Assembly (NCBI GenBank): GCA_964518305.1
Contig: CAZFDK010000006.1
Location: 1-64,000, forward strand
Direction: 5' to 3'
Source: Caribbeanibacter sp964518305
GTDB lineage: Bacteria; Gemmatimonadota; Gemmatimonadetes; Palauibacterales; Palauibacteraceae
DNA length: 64,000 nt
Position 1 is the stretch's first letter; every line of letters begins with the position of its first letter. Positions 16,223-24,473 of the stretch are shown piece by piece. The notes under the pieces are model-generated. The model had not been told where the DNA came from, did no database searches, and saw only the letters and a program-made list of their open reading frames with translations. The position numbers were made by a program, and so were the translations under genes.

Positions 16223-16693
16223 TCAGTAGCTGGCCCAGACGCTCCGGCCGCCGGAGCCGTCGAAGGCCACGACGTCGTACTGGACCGGCGGCGGGCCCTC
16301 CATCCCGGGAGATCCGGCGGGCATGCCGGGCACAGCGAGGCCCTTCACGCCCTCGGGCTCCCGCTCCAGGAGACGGCGGATCTCCGCCGCCGGAACGTGG
16401 CCCTCGACCACGTAGCCGCCCACCTGCGCCGTGTGGCACGAGGAGAGCTCGCCCGGCACGCCGAGGCGCGCCTTGGCCGCCCCCACGTTGCGGGTGTCCT
16501 CCACCTCGACGGTGAACCCCTTGTCCTCCAGGTGCTCGACCCATTCCGCGCAGCAGCCGCAGGTCGGGCTCTTCACGACCCGGACGACCGGGCCGTCGGC
16601 CTCCATGGAGCGGGCACCGAAGAGGACGGCGGCACCGACCAAAAGGACGGCCGAAGCTCCGTACAGAATCCGATTACGCGTGCTCTCGGTCAT
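16223..16693 (-). CDS. DUF411 metal-binding protein
   Basis: This 156-residue protein belongs to DUF411, small Cys-rich proteins found near copper resistance genes. After an N-terminal membrane anchor (about residues 8-27) come CGCC (in SPTCGCCAEW), and later SSCHTAQVGGYVVEGHVPA, the conserved Cys/His-containing signature. The domain resembles a thioredoxin-like fold and probably binds copper in the periplasm. The gene lies 91 bp downstream of copZ on the same strand and on the same side of the CsoR-type operator, so it is likely copper-induced. Confidence 0.85.
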   Translation of the reverse strand: MTESTRNRILYGASAVLLVGAAVLFGARSMEADGPVVRVVKSPTCGCCAEWVEHLEDKGFTVEVEDTRNVGAAKARLGVPGELSSCHTAQVGGYVVEGHVPAAEIRRLLEREPEGVKGLAVPGMPAGSPGMEGPPPVQYDVVAFDGSGGRSVWASY

Positions 16694-16784
16694 CGTCGTT
16701 CAGGCTCCTCCGTAGGAACTCCGGCACCCGGGATGCCGGGTGCGTATTCTGGTCGGGTTTCCGATCGCGGCTCCCTCCGCAAAC

Positions 16785-16997
16785 TCAGGCCGCGCTTTCC
16801 ACGCTGTACCCCGCATCCTCCACTGCGGTCTCCAGTTCACCACGACCCGTAGACTCGTCCGTCGTCACCCGGGCCTCGCCGCGGTCCAGAGAGACCTCCA
16901 CGCTCTCCACCCCGGCCACCGACTCGAGGGCCTCCCGAACGCTCTCGACGCAGCCATCGCACTTCATGCCGGACACCGTGAGCGTCACGTCTCCCAT
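16785..16997 (-). CDS. copZ: CopZ-type copper chaperone (HMA domain)
   Basis: This 70-residue protein is a single heavy-metal-associated domain with the metal motif GMKCDGC near residue 10 and the usual ferredoxin-like pattern (SVREALESVAGVESVEVSL, AVEDAGYSV). It would carry Cu(I) to CopA. The ATG is at 16997 on the minus strand; an upstream in-frame stretch carries no extra domain. It is divergent from csoR, with a CsoR-type operator between them. Confidence 0.9.
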   Translation of the reverse strand: MGDVTLTVSGMKCDGCVESVREALESVAGVESVEVSLDRGEARVTTDESTGRGELETAVEDAGYSVESAA

Positions 16998-17075
16998 GGT
17001 TCTCTCTTTTGCTTTCTCTCTCGAAGCTGACCGAAGAAGCGGGGAACGGAACCCCGCAGGGGAGCGCATTGTACT

Positions 17076-17092
17076 ATACCCCGGTAGGGTAT
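17076..17092. promoter_or_regulatory. CsoR-type copper operator between copZ and csoR
   Basis: ATACCC-CGGTA-GGGTAT is an inverted repeat with a 5-bp centre. It fits the known CsoR operator theme (TACCCC/GGGGTA-like arms) and lies between the divergent copZ and csoR genes, 79 bp from copZ and 92 bp from csoR. Confidence 0.75.
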
Positions 17093-17183
17093 GCAAGCCG
17101 ATCCGGGCCCATCGAGCGCGGCGGTGGTGCGCCGGGGCCGGACGACGATCGCTGACTGTCGACACTTCACCAGGAGGAGGAAC

Positions 17184-17495
17184 GTGGCGCGTCCCCAGAG
17201 CGAGGTACCGCACGCCGAGGGCATCGAAGGGGAGACCAAGAAGAGTCTCCTGCGCAGGCTATCCCGCATCCGTGGTCAGGTGGAGGGCATCCGGAAGATG
17301 GTGGAGGAGGACCGGTACTGCCCCGACATCCTGCAGCAGTTCGACGCCGTTCACTCGGCGCTGAAGTCGACGCAGAAGGAGCTGCTGGCGAACCACCTGG
17401 ACAGATGCGCCACCACGGCGATCGAGCAGGGCGGGGACGAGGCCGAGCAGGTCCGGGATGAGATCGTGGAGCTCTTCGGTCGCTACATGGACTGA
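17184..17495 (+). CDS. csoR: CsoR-family copper-sensing repressor
   Basis: This 103-residue all-helical repressor represses copper genes until Cu(I) binds. The ligand set is present: Cys in RYCPDIL, and His and Cys in NHLDRC, the Cys-His-Cys triad of CsoR. The GTG at 17184 follows AGGAGGAGG at 17172-17180; the longer upstream frame is rejected because it lacks any family match. It precedes copA by 39 bp and would be co-transcribed with it from the operator region, giving autoregulation. Confidence 0.9.
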   Translation: MARPQSEVPHAEGIEGETKKSLLRRLSRIRGQVEGIRKMVEEDRYCPDILQQFDAVHSALKSTQKELLANHLDRCATTAIEQGGDEAEQVRDEIVELFGRYMD

Positions 17496-17534
17496 ACCTC
17501 GAACACAGATCACATAGAGATCGGAGCCGTCACG

Positions 17535-20123
17535 ATGACCGACAGCACGCATACGGAGGCGACGCCCGACACGGGCGAGGAGTCGTCAGGGAGCTCCCGC
17601 GGAGACGAAGCCGACGAGGGTCGGGACGCCGCTCGACGGACGTACCCCGTGGAGGGGATGCACTGCGCCTCCTGCTCGCAGGCCGTGGAGAAGGCGCTCT
17701 CCGGGGTCGAGGGTGTGCGCGACGCCTCGGTGAATCTGGCCTCCGAGTCGGCGTCGGTGGACTACGACCCGGACGAGGTTCCCGTGGAGCGGCTCCGGGA
17801 GGTTGTCTCCGAGGCCGGCTACGAACTCGACACCTCGGAGTCCCGGCGTGTGACGCTGGACATCGGCGGCATGCACTGCGCCTCATGCTCCCAGGCCGTG
17901 GAGGGAGCCCTCGCGGAGGTCGAGGGTGTGGAGTCCGCCGCCGTGAACCTCGCGTCGGAATCGGCGTCGGTGTCGTACGACGCCGGCGCGGTGGACGAGG
18001 AGCGCCTGCGTCGTGCCGTCGAGGAGGCGGGCTACGCGGTGGAGGGCTCCTCCTCGGAGCGCACCGAGCGCCGTGCCGACCGTGAGCGGCGGAAGCTGGA
18101 GGAGGACCAGCGGAGGGTCGAGGATTCGCGGCGTAAGATGTGGTGGGCCTGGGGCCTGACGGCGCCGATCATCGCGTGGATGATTCCGGAGATGGTCACG
18201 CACGTGAAGTGGCCGTCGGCGCTGGCGTACGACGCCGGCATGATCCTCCTGGCCGCTCCGGTGCTCCTGATCTGGGGCCGTGACACCATCACCGGCGGAT
18301 TCCGCAGCCTGTTGAACTGGAATCCGAACATGGATTCCCTGATCGCCCTGGGGAGCTCCGCGGCGTTCGTCACCGGCTTCGTGACCGTGGCCCACGACCT
18401 GGGCGTGGCGCCGCGTCTGCTCAACTACTCCGGGGTGGCGGCCATGATCATGGCCTTCCACCTCACCGGGCGGTACGTGGAGAACAAGGCCCGGGGCCGG
18501 GCCTCCTCGGCCATCCAGAAGCTCCTGTCGCTGGAGGCGAAGACGGCTGCCGTCCTCCGTGACGGGGAGGAGGTCGAGGTACCCCTGGAGGACGTGGAGG
18601 TGGGCGACGTGATGCGCGTTCGGCCGGGGGAGAAGATCCCCACCGACGGGGTGGTCGTCGAGGGGCACAGCTCGGTGGACGAGTCGCTGGCCACCGGCGA
18701 GTCCATGCCCGTGGAGAAGACCGAGGGCGACGAGGTCATCGGGTCCACGGTGAACAAGGAGGGCGTCCTCGAGGTCCGCGCCACCGGCGTCGGCGAGGAC
18801 ACCTTCCTCTCCAACGTGATTCGCATGGTGGAGGAGGCCCAGGCCACCAAGGTGCCGATCCAGGAGTTCGCCGACCGGGTCACGAGCATCTTCGTGCCCA
18901 CGATCCTGGGGATCGCGGCCGCGACGTTCGCCGCCTGGATCCTCTTCCCGGGGGCGCTGCGCGACGTGGCCGTGTGGGCTTCCGGCTTCCTGCCCTGGGT
19001 CGATCCGAGCCTCGGAACCCTGTCGCTGGCCGTCTTCGCCGCCGTGGCGGTGCTGGTGATCGCCTGCCCGTGCGCGCTGGGCCTGGCCACTCCGACGGCC
19101 CTCATGGTGGGCACGGGGATGGGGGCGGAGAACGGGATCCTCATCCGCACCGGCGAGGCGATTCAGTCTCTGCGTGAGATCGACACCATCGTGCTGGACA
19201 AGACGGGGACGATCACCCGCGGCGAGCCCGGCGTCACCGATCTGGTGCCGGCGGAGGGATGGGACGAGGCCTCCCTCCTGCGGCACGCCGCCAGCGCCGA
19301 GTCCGGCTCCGAGCATCCGCTCGGCCAGGCCATGGTGGAGCGGGCCCGCGACCGGGACCTGGTGCTCTTCGACGTCGCCGGCTTCGAGGCCGTCACGGGG
19401 CGGGGCGTGCGAGCCCGGGTCGACGATCGCGAGATCCTCGTGGGGAGCGGCCGTTTCATGGGCGAAGAGGACGTGGACGTCGCCCCGCTGGCGGATCGGC
19501 TCCGCAGCTTCGAGGAGGAGGCCAGGACCTCCATGTACGTGTCCGTGGATGGGGAGCTGGCGGGCATCGTCGCCGTGGCGGACGAGCTGAAGGACGACTC
19601 GGCGGAGGCGGTGGCCCGGCTCGGGGAGTTCGGTCTGGAGACCGCCATGGTCACCGGCGATAACGAGAGGACTGCCCGTGCCATCGCGGAGCGGGTGGGC
19701 ATCGATCGGGTCCTGGCCGAGGTGCTTCCCGACGAGAAGGTGGACGAGGTGCGCAGGCTGCAGGACGAGGGCAGGCGGGTCGCCATGGTGGGCGACGGCA
19801 TCAACGACGCGCCGGCGCTCAAGCAGGCCGACGTGGGCGTGGCCATCGGCACCGGTACCGACATCGCCATCGAGTCCGCCGACGTCACGCTGGTGGAGGG
19901 GAACCTGAGCGCCGTGGTGCGGGCGGTGCGGCTCTCCCGGGCCACCTTCCGCAAGATCCGACAGAACCTGTTCTGGGCCTATGCCTACAACGTGGTGGCC
20001 ATCCCGGTGGCCGTCCTCGGCTTCCTGCACCCGGCCATCGCCGAGGCCGCCATGGCCTTCAGCTCGGTGACGGTGGTCACCAACGCCAACCGGCTTCGCA
20101 AGGTGGACATCGGGGGCGAGTAG
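17535..20123 (+). CDS. copA: Copper-exporting P1B-type ATPase CopA
   Basis: This 862-residue P-type ATPase exports Cu(I) from the cytoplasm. Two N-terminal HMA domains each carry GMHCASC (about residues 40 and 115), followed by a charged linker and eight helices. The intramembrane copper motif CPC (in IACPCALGLATPTA) is at about residue 510, the phosphorylated Asp is in DKTGT at about residue 555, and the hinge is GDGINDAP at about residue 752. TGES is present in SLATGESMPV. Length and order match CopA. It is directly after csoR. Confidence 0.95.
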   Translation: MTDSTHTEATPDTGEESSGSSRGDEADEGRDAARRTYPVEGMHCASCSQAVEKALSGVEGVRDASVNLASESASVDYDPDEVPVERLREVVSEAGYELDTSESRRVTLDIGGMHCASCSQAVEGALAEVEGVESAAVNLASESASVSYDAGAVDEERLRRAVEEAGYAVEGSSSERTERRADRERRKLEEDQRRVEDSRRKMWWAWGLTAPIIAWMIPEMVTHVKWPSALAYDAGMILLAAPVLLIWGRDTITGGFRSLLNWNPNMDSLIALGSSAAFVTGFVTVAHDLGVAPRLLNYSGVAAMIMAFHLTGRYVENKARGRASSAIQKLLSLEAKTAAVLRDGEEVEVPLEDVEVGDVMRVRPGEKIPTDGVVVEGHSSVDESLATGESMPVEKTEGDEVIGSTVNKEGVLEVRATGVGEDTFLSNVIRMVEEAQATKVPIQEFADRVTSIFVPTILGIAAATFAAWILFPGALRDVAVWASGFLPWVDPSLGTLSLAVFAAVAVLVIACPCALGLATPTALMVGTGMGAENGILIRTGEAIQSLREIDTIVLDKTGTITRGEPGVTDLVPAEGWDEASLLRHAASAESGSEHPLGQAMVERARDRDLVLFDVAGFEAVTGRGVRARVDDREILVGSGRFMGEEDVDVAPLADRLRSFEEEARTSMYVSVDGELAGIVAVADELKDDSAEAVARLGEFGLETAMVTGDNERTARAIAERVGIDRVLAEVLPDEKVDEVRRLQDEGRRVAMVGDGINDAPALKQADVGVAIGTGTDIAIESADVTLVEGNLSAVVRAVRLSRATFRKIRQNLFWAYAYNVVAIPVAVLGFLHPAIAEAAMAFSSVTVVTNANRLRKVDIGGE

Positions 20124-20212
20124 GAGAAGGTTCGGCACGGGCGTTTCTGCGGAGACGTCCGCGATTCCGCTGCCGTTTCTCGAGTCGTCCATCCGGAGCC
20201 GGAGGTCCGCCC

Positions 20213-20704
20213 GTGAAGCGTTCGCCGAACCCCCTGCTGCCCGTCCCCCTCCGCCGCGCGACCCTCGTGGCGTGCGGGGTCGTCCTGCTCACCGCCTGGC
20301 CGTTCGAGGCGGGCCCCCCGGAGGCGCCGTCCGCGGACGAGGAGGCCGTGCGCCGCGTCGCCGGCGAGCTGCACGAGGCCCTGGCCTCCGGCGACTCCGC
20401 GCGGGTCCTGGAGCTCCTCGACGAGGACGTCCGCGTCTACGAGAGCGGCCACGCCGAGACCCGCTCCGAGTACCGGGCGGGCCACCTGCGTGTCGACATC
20501 GAGTTCGCGGGAGGCACCGAGCGGGAGGTGCTGTCGGAGCAGGTTCGGAGCGCCGGCGACGGCATGGCGCTCTACCTGGCGGAATACCGCACCACGGGGA
20601 CGTACCGCGGCGAGCAGATCGACAGCCGCGGAACCGAGACGATGGTCCTGGAGCGGGGCCCGGACGGGTGGAGGATCGTCCACATCCACTGGTCCAGCGG
20701 CTGA
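20213..20704 (+). CDS. Exported SnoaL/DUF4440-like protein
   Basis: This 163-residue protein has a short signal or anchor (about residues 14-30) and an NTF2/SnoaL-like fold with the pattern ASGDSARVLELLDEDVRVYESG. Proteins of this type (DUF4440, often YybH-like) bind small molecules but few are characterised. The GTG at 20213 is chosen because it gives the signal sequence. It ends the copper block on the plus strand and is convergent with the Rnf operon. No function can be assigned beyond the fold. Confidence 0.7.
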   Translation: MKRSPNPLLPVPLRRATLVACGVVLLTAWPFEAGPPEAPSADEEAVRRVAGELHEALASGDSARVLELLDEDVRVYESGHAETRSEYRAGHLRVDIEFAGGTEREVLSEQVRSAGDGMALYLAEYRTTGTYRGEQIDSRGTETMVLERGPDGWRIVHIHWSSG

Positions 20705-20740
20705 CGGCGGTTCCGGAGCCGGGCGCACCACCGTGACCGC

Positions 20741-20767
20741 CGTCCGCGACCCGCTCGGGTCCGGACG
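20741..20767. terminator. Hairpin between convergent operons
   Basis: CGTCCG-C-GACCCG pairs with CGGGTC-CGGACG around a 2-nt tip, with one bulge, giving a stem of about 12 bp. It sits between the plus-strand SnoaL-like gene and the minus-strand end of the Rnf operon and could terminate both. Confidence 0.45.
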
Positions 20768-20810
20768 GGCCTCGCGGCTCGTTGCAGGGAGGACTGTCGC
20801 CGCTACGGCG

Positions 20811-21053
20811 TCACGGCCGTATGACGAAGGCCGACTCCCCGTCCGTCCGGTGCTCCTCCAGCCACTCTTTCATCTTCTCCGTGGGGACGTCGAAGAGCGG
20901 ACACATGTCCCCGGTGCACTCCTCCCCGTGGGCGAGGCACACCACGCCCACGTCGTCGTGCGGGGAGGGACGCACCTCCTCCGGCATCTCGTCCTTGTAG
21001 ACGACCCGGACCTGCTGGTCGCGGGCGGAGCAGTAGGCTACGTGGGTCTTCAT
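20811..21053 (-). CDS. Cys-rich small protein at the end of the Rnf operon
   Basis: This 80-residue protein of unknown function is the last gene of the operon. It shares with the 15899-16219 protein the start AYC, D-x-QV and the core C-x3-HGEEC-x4-C-x-L, giving C-x6-C-x4-C spacing in both. The ATG at 21053 overlaps the apbE stop (ATGA). Position after rnf and apbE suggests a small Fe-S or metal-binding accessory protein; the sequence does not prove that. The C-terminus (VPTEKMKEWLEEHRT) is helical and acidic. Confidence 0.65.
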   Translation of the reverse strand: MKTHVAYCSARDQQVRVVYKDEMPEEVRPSPHDDVGVVCLAHGEECTGDMCPLFDVPTEKMKEWLEEHRTDGESAFVIRP

Positions 21054-22132
21054 GAAGGCACCTCCTCCTTCGGGTGAATCCGGGGGCGGATCAGGTCGGC
21101 CCCGGGGTCGACCGTGGCCAGCAGACGCCGCGCGTCCGCCGGGTCGGCGCCGAAGGCCGCGGTGGCCGCGGCATCGGCGGCGAGGCAGGTCTCTGCGCTC
21201 ACGGTGGTGCTGTGCACCCCGGGCCGGCGTGGTGTGCCGGTGCGGGGATCGAGCAGGTGGTGGTAGCGGCGACCGTCGTGGGCGAAGTACTGCTCGTAGT
21301 CGCCCGAGGTGGCGACGCCGCGGTCCTCCAGTCGAACGGTGGACACGATGCGGGTCGGGTCGGCAGGGGATCGGACGCCGATCTTCCAGGCGTCCCCGTC
21401 CGGCGAGCTGCCCAGGGCGTAGAGGTCGCCGCCGGCGTTGACCAGGGCGTCGCGCACCCCGTGGTCCCGCAGCGCCTGCGCGGCGCGGTCCACTCCGTAG
21501 CCCTTGGCGATGCCGCCCAGGTCCAGGCCCACGTCGGGGTCGGCGAAGCGCACCCGGGGGCGGCCGCCGGAGCTCTCGAGCTCCAGCTCCCGATAGAGGC
21601 CCCGGTCGGCCCACTGGCGCACCCTGTCCCGGGGAGGCGGCTCGGAGCGGTGCTTCACGTCCCACAGGGCCACGGCTCCGGCCAGACACGGGTCGAAGAC
21701 ACCATTGCTGGCCTCGGCCCACTCCTGGGCCTGTCGGATGACGTGGGCCGTGGTCGGCTCCACTGTCACCGGGCGGCGGGAGGCGTGCAGGTTCGCCCGT
21801 CCCACGTCGGACGTGTCGCTGTAGCGCGTCATCGTGCGGTCCACGCGGCGGAGTTCGTCGAAGGCCGCGTCGATGGCGGCCTGCGGCCCGGTTCGGTCGC
21901 CCCCGGTGACCACGGCGATCTCCGCCACGGTCCCCATCACGGGAATCGATCTGCGAACCACCCGGCGCCGTCGTCGGTCCAGCACGGCGGGCGCGAAGGC
22001 GGCCACCGCGAAGGCGCCCAGCCCGGCGGCCACGAACTCGCGCCGTGAGAGGCCTTCGCGCTGGCCTCCGGCCTCCGCGTCACGCTGGCCGCGGTCGTCG
22101 TGCCGGGGCCAGTCTCGCTCGGTGCTCTTCAT
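21050..22132 (-). CDS. apbE: FAD:protein FMN transferase ApbE
   Basis: ApbE attaches FMN covalently to Thr in target proteins such as RnfG and RnfD at the periplasmic face. The 360-residue product has a Tat-type signal (SRREFVAAGLGAFAVAAF), the start region MGTVAEI, the Mg/FAD motif DLGGIAKGYGVD, GGD in VNAGGDLYALG, and the HLLDPRTGTP motif. The ATG at 22132 is chosen because longer starts put the signal too far inside. Its target is probably the RnfG protein three genes upstream, which has the DxxTGAT motif. It is translationally coupled at both ends. Confidence 0.93.
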   Translation of the reverse strand: MKSTERDWPRHDDRGQRDAEAGGQREGLSRREFVAAGLGAFAVAAFAPAVLDRRRRRVVRRSIPVMGTVAEIAVVTGGDRTGPQAAIDAAFDELRRVDRTMTRYSDTSDVGRANLHASRRPVTVEPTTAHVIRQAQEWAEASNGVFDPCLAGAVALWDVKHRSEPPPRDRVRQWADRGLYRELELESSGGRPRVRFADPDVGLDLGGIAKGYGVDRAAQALRDHGVRDALVNAGGDLYALGSSPDGDAWKIGVRSPADPTRIVSTVRLEDRGVATSGDYEQYFAHDGRRYHHLLDPRTGTPRRPGVHSTTVSAETCLAADAAATAAFGADPADARRLLATVDPGADLIRPRIHPKEEVPS

Positions 22133-22431
22133 CTCTCTTCCCCTCTCCATCCGTTTCTTTCGCTGCCCGGTCCTGCGCTGCCACCGGTCGGCGGCTCGTC
22201 GCTCCAGCCCCTGTCCGGCGACCACGACTCCACGTCCACTTCCGGCTCAGGTACGACCTCCGCGTCGGGCGGCGGGATCTCCGGCAGGCCACACCCGCCG
22301 CACAGGCTGGGATCCTCCTTCAGCGAGCAGGTGCCGCAGTCGCCGTCGTCCCGGTCGGCCGGCGCCAGGGTCAGATAGATCCCTCCCAGCACGGAGAGCC
22401 CGAACGCGGCGACCAGGGTGTCGAGGATCAT
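22129..22431 (-). CDS. Small membrane protein with four-Cys motif between rnfA and apbE
   Basis: This 100-residue protein has one N-terminal membrane helix (about residues 4-22) and then a C-x2-C-x8-C-x2-C motif (CGTC, CGGC, about residues 32-47), followed by a Pro/Glu-rich, low-complexity tail. The family is not one I can name. NqrM, a small membrane protein with Cys clusters encoded next to apbE, is needed for metal insertion in the Na+-NQR; NqrD and NqrE are homologues of RnfE and RnfA. By position, size and Cys content this gene is a candidate analogue for Rnf. The ATG lies 7 bp after rnfA and its stop overlaps apbE. Confidence 0.6.
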   Translation of the reverse strand: MILDTLVAAFGLSVLGGIYLTLAPADRDDGDCGTCSLKEDPSLCGGCGLPEIPPPDAEVVPEPEVDVESWSPDRGWSDEPPTGGSAGPGSERNGWRGEER

Positions 22432-22438
22432 CGTCGCC

Positions 22439-23014
22439 TCACGAGCTGAAGAGGCCGGCGAAGCCCATGAAGGCCATGGACAGGCTTCCGGCGATGATCA
22501 TGGCCAGCCCCATGCTCCGGGCCACCGACGGAACGTCGGCCAGCTCCGCCCTCTCCCGGATCGACGCCATGAGGAAGAGGGCCAGGGTGAATCCGGCGCC
22601 GGCCCCGAGAGCGAAGAACAGTCCCTCCAGAAAGCCGTATCCTCGGCCGTGCTGGAAGAGGGCCAGGTACAGGATGGCGCAGTTCGTCGTGATCAGCGGC
22701 AGGAAGACTCCCAGCTGCCGGAAGAGCGTCGGGCTCACCTTCTTGACCGTGATCTCCACGATCTGCACCAGCGAAGCGATGATCACGATGTAGGAGATGA
22801 GACGCAGGTAGGGGGCGGCGGGCAGCACGTAGGCGTTCAGAAATGAGGTCGCCAGCGAGGTGATGGTCATCACGAAGATCACCGCGCCGCCCATCCGTAT
22901 GGCCGTGGACACGCGGTTGGAGACGCCGAAGAACGGGCACAGGCCCACGAAGTAGGCCAGCACGAAGTTGTTGACCAGCGCTGCCGAGAAGAACACGTAC
23001 GCCAGGTTTTCCAT
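22439..23014 (-). CDS. rnfA: RnfA, membrane subunit of the Rnf complex
   Basis: RnfA is one of two homologous membrane subunits that hold a shared Fe-S cluster in the Rnf ferredoxin:NAD+ oxidoreductase. It has 191 residues and six helices, with the conserved cysteines in VGLCPFFGVS and LITTNCAILY. Length and sequence are typical. It starts 1 bp within the rnfE stop (TGATG), indicating coupling. RnfE, its partner, is upstream. Confidence 0.94.
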   Translation of the reverse strand: MENLAYVFFSAALVNNFVLAYFVGLCPFFGVSNRVSTAIRMGGAVIFVMTITSLATSFLNAYVLPAAPYLRLISYIVIIASLVQIVEITVKKVSPTLFRQLGVFLPLITTNCAILYLALFQHGRGYGFLEGLFFALGAGAGFTLALFLMASIRERAELADVPSVARSMGLAMIIAGSLSMAFMGFAGLFSS

Positions 23015-23721
23015 CAGCTGCTCCCCTCTCCGCCCGGCACCTTCTCCCGCGCCGGCTCCTCGGTGCGAACCCCCTGCGGCCACCGGCGCGGCTGGACCGC
23101 CTCCTCGGACTCCTCGCCCCGTTCGGCCCACCAGCTCACGCCGAGCAGGACGATGCCCAGGGTGAAGAAGCCGCCGGGCGGAAGAATCATGATCACCCAC
23201 GGCTCCCAGGAGCCGGGCATCACCTGCGCCCCCATCAGGGTGCCGCTGCCCAGGAGCTCACGGACCCCGCCCATCAGCAGGAGGGCGATCCAGAACCCGG
23301 CGGAGGTGCCCAGGGCGTCGAGGACGGAGAGGCCCAGGGGGTTCTCGGACGCGAAAGCCTCCTGGCGGCCCAGGATCATGCAGTTCACGACGATCAGCGG
23401 CACGAACGCCCCGAGGGCGCGCGAGGCCGACGGCGCCACCGCCCCCATGGCCAGGTCGACGATGGTCACGAACGTGGCGATGACCAGGATGAAGGTGGAG
23501 ATCCGCACCTGCTCCGGGACCCAGCCCTTGATCAGGGAGACGAGGGTGCTGGAGCCCACCAGCACGAAGGTGGTCGCCGCGCTCATGGCGATGGCGTTCT
23601 GCACGGTGTTGGTCACCGCCAGGGCGGGGCAGAGACCCAGGAGCTGGATGAGCACCGGGTTCTCCTCCCACACGCCCCGGAGGAAGACCTCTCCCGGCTC
23701 CTTCTCCCTCATCGGGCTCAT
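23014..23721 (-). CDS. rnfE: RnfE, membrane subunit of the Rnf complex
   Basis: RnfE pairs with RnfA in the membrane to bind a shared iron-sulfur site. The 235-residue product has Cys in LLGLCPALAVT and LIVVNCMILGR, the family motif positions, and six helices. About 40 extra residues form a Glu-rich hydrophilic tail after the last helix. The start is coupled to rnfG (overlap at 23718-23721). Confidence 0.94.
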   Translation of the reverse strand: MSPMREKEPGEVFLRGVWEENPVLIQLLGLCPALAVTNTVQNAIAMSAATTFVLVGSSTLVSLIKGWVPEQVRISTFILVIATFVTIVDLAMGAVAPSASRALGAFVPLIVVNCMILGRQEAFASENPLGLSVLDALGTSAGFWIALLLMGGVRELLGSGTLMGAQVMPGSWEPWVIMILPPGGFFTLGIVLLGVSWWAERGEESEEAVQPRRWPQGVRTEEPAREKVPGGEGSS

Positions 23722-24473
23722 GGCGATCCTCCCGTCCGGTCCCCGTCTCCGCCGGCGCCGGCCGGGCCGGACTTACCGGTGGACGGCGCGGGCAGGCCGG
23801 CCTTCGCCTCCTCGCGGAGCGTCGCACCGACGGCGCTGAGCTGCTCGTTGATGATCTCGATGACGGTCTCCGACGAGATCGTGGCGCCCGTGATCATGTC
23901 GACCTGGCCGGGGTCGTCGCCGCCCTCCTTCACTCCCTCCAGCGGAGGACGGATCCCCTCGAACTCGCTGATGAAGCTGCTGTCGGAGGTGATCTTGGCT
24001 CCGAGCCCCGGCGTCTCCTTGCTCTCCAGCACCGTCATGCCCATGACGCGGTCCTCGCGGGGATCGTAGCCGAAGATCAGCCGCACCACGTCCTGGTAGC
24101 CGGGCTTCTCGCCCGCCACCGCGAATCCTGCCAGCCGTCCGCCATCGAACCCGGCGTAGACGGTCTTCGCGGCGGCCGAGTCCACGCCGGACGGCAGGCT
24201 GTCGAGGAGCTGGCCGTCGACCACGTGCATGGCCCGGTAGGTTTCCGGGCCGCCGAGGACCTGCTGGACGGCCGACCGCAGGCGCTCCGCCCGGTGGGAG
24301 ACGATCTTCGGGTGAGCCCACTGGTAGACGAAGACGATGGCGAAGCCCGCCATCACCGCGGCAATTCCCAGCGTCACGATCAGCCTCCACGGCGCGGGCT
24401 GCCGGTTCTCCGGCGACGGTCCGCTCTCCCCGTCTCCGTTCCCGTCGCCCACGGGCAACTCGCGCTCGCTCAT
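23718..24473 (-). CDS. rnfG: RnfG, covalent-FMN subunit of the Rnf complex
   Basis: RnfG is the periplasmic-facing subunit with covalently bound FMN. The 251-residue product has one N-terminal helix (about residues 30-52) and an FMN-binding domain with the ApbE flavinylation motif D-x-x-T-G-A-T (DMITGATIS), where the last Thr (about residue 198) would carry FMN. Its own apbE gene is in the same operon. Acidic and low-complexity tails flank the domain. The ATG overlaps the rnfD stop. Confidence 0.94.
   Translation of the reverse strand: MSERELPVGDGNGDGESGPSPENRQPAPWRLIVTLGIAAVMAGFAIVFVYQWAHPKIVSHRAERLRSAVQQVLGGPETYRAMHVVDGQLLDSLPSGVDSAAAKTVYAGFDGGRLAGFAVAGEKPGYQDVVRLIFGYDPREDRVMGMTVLESKETPGLGAKITSDSSFISEFEGIRPPLEGVKEGGDDPGQVDMITGATISSETVIEIINEQLSAVGATLREEAKAGLPAPSTGKSGPAGAGGDGDRTGGSP

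Noticed and set aside
17883..20192. Long minus-strand open frame opposite copA
   Set aside because: Antisense to CopA, which has all P-type ATPase motifs.
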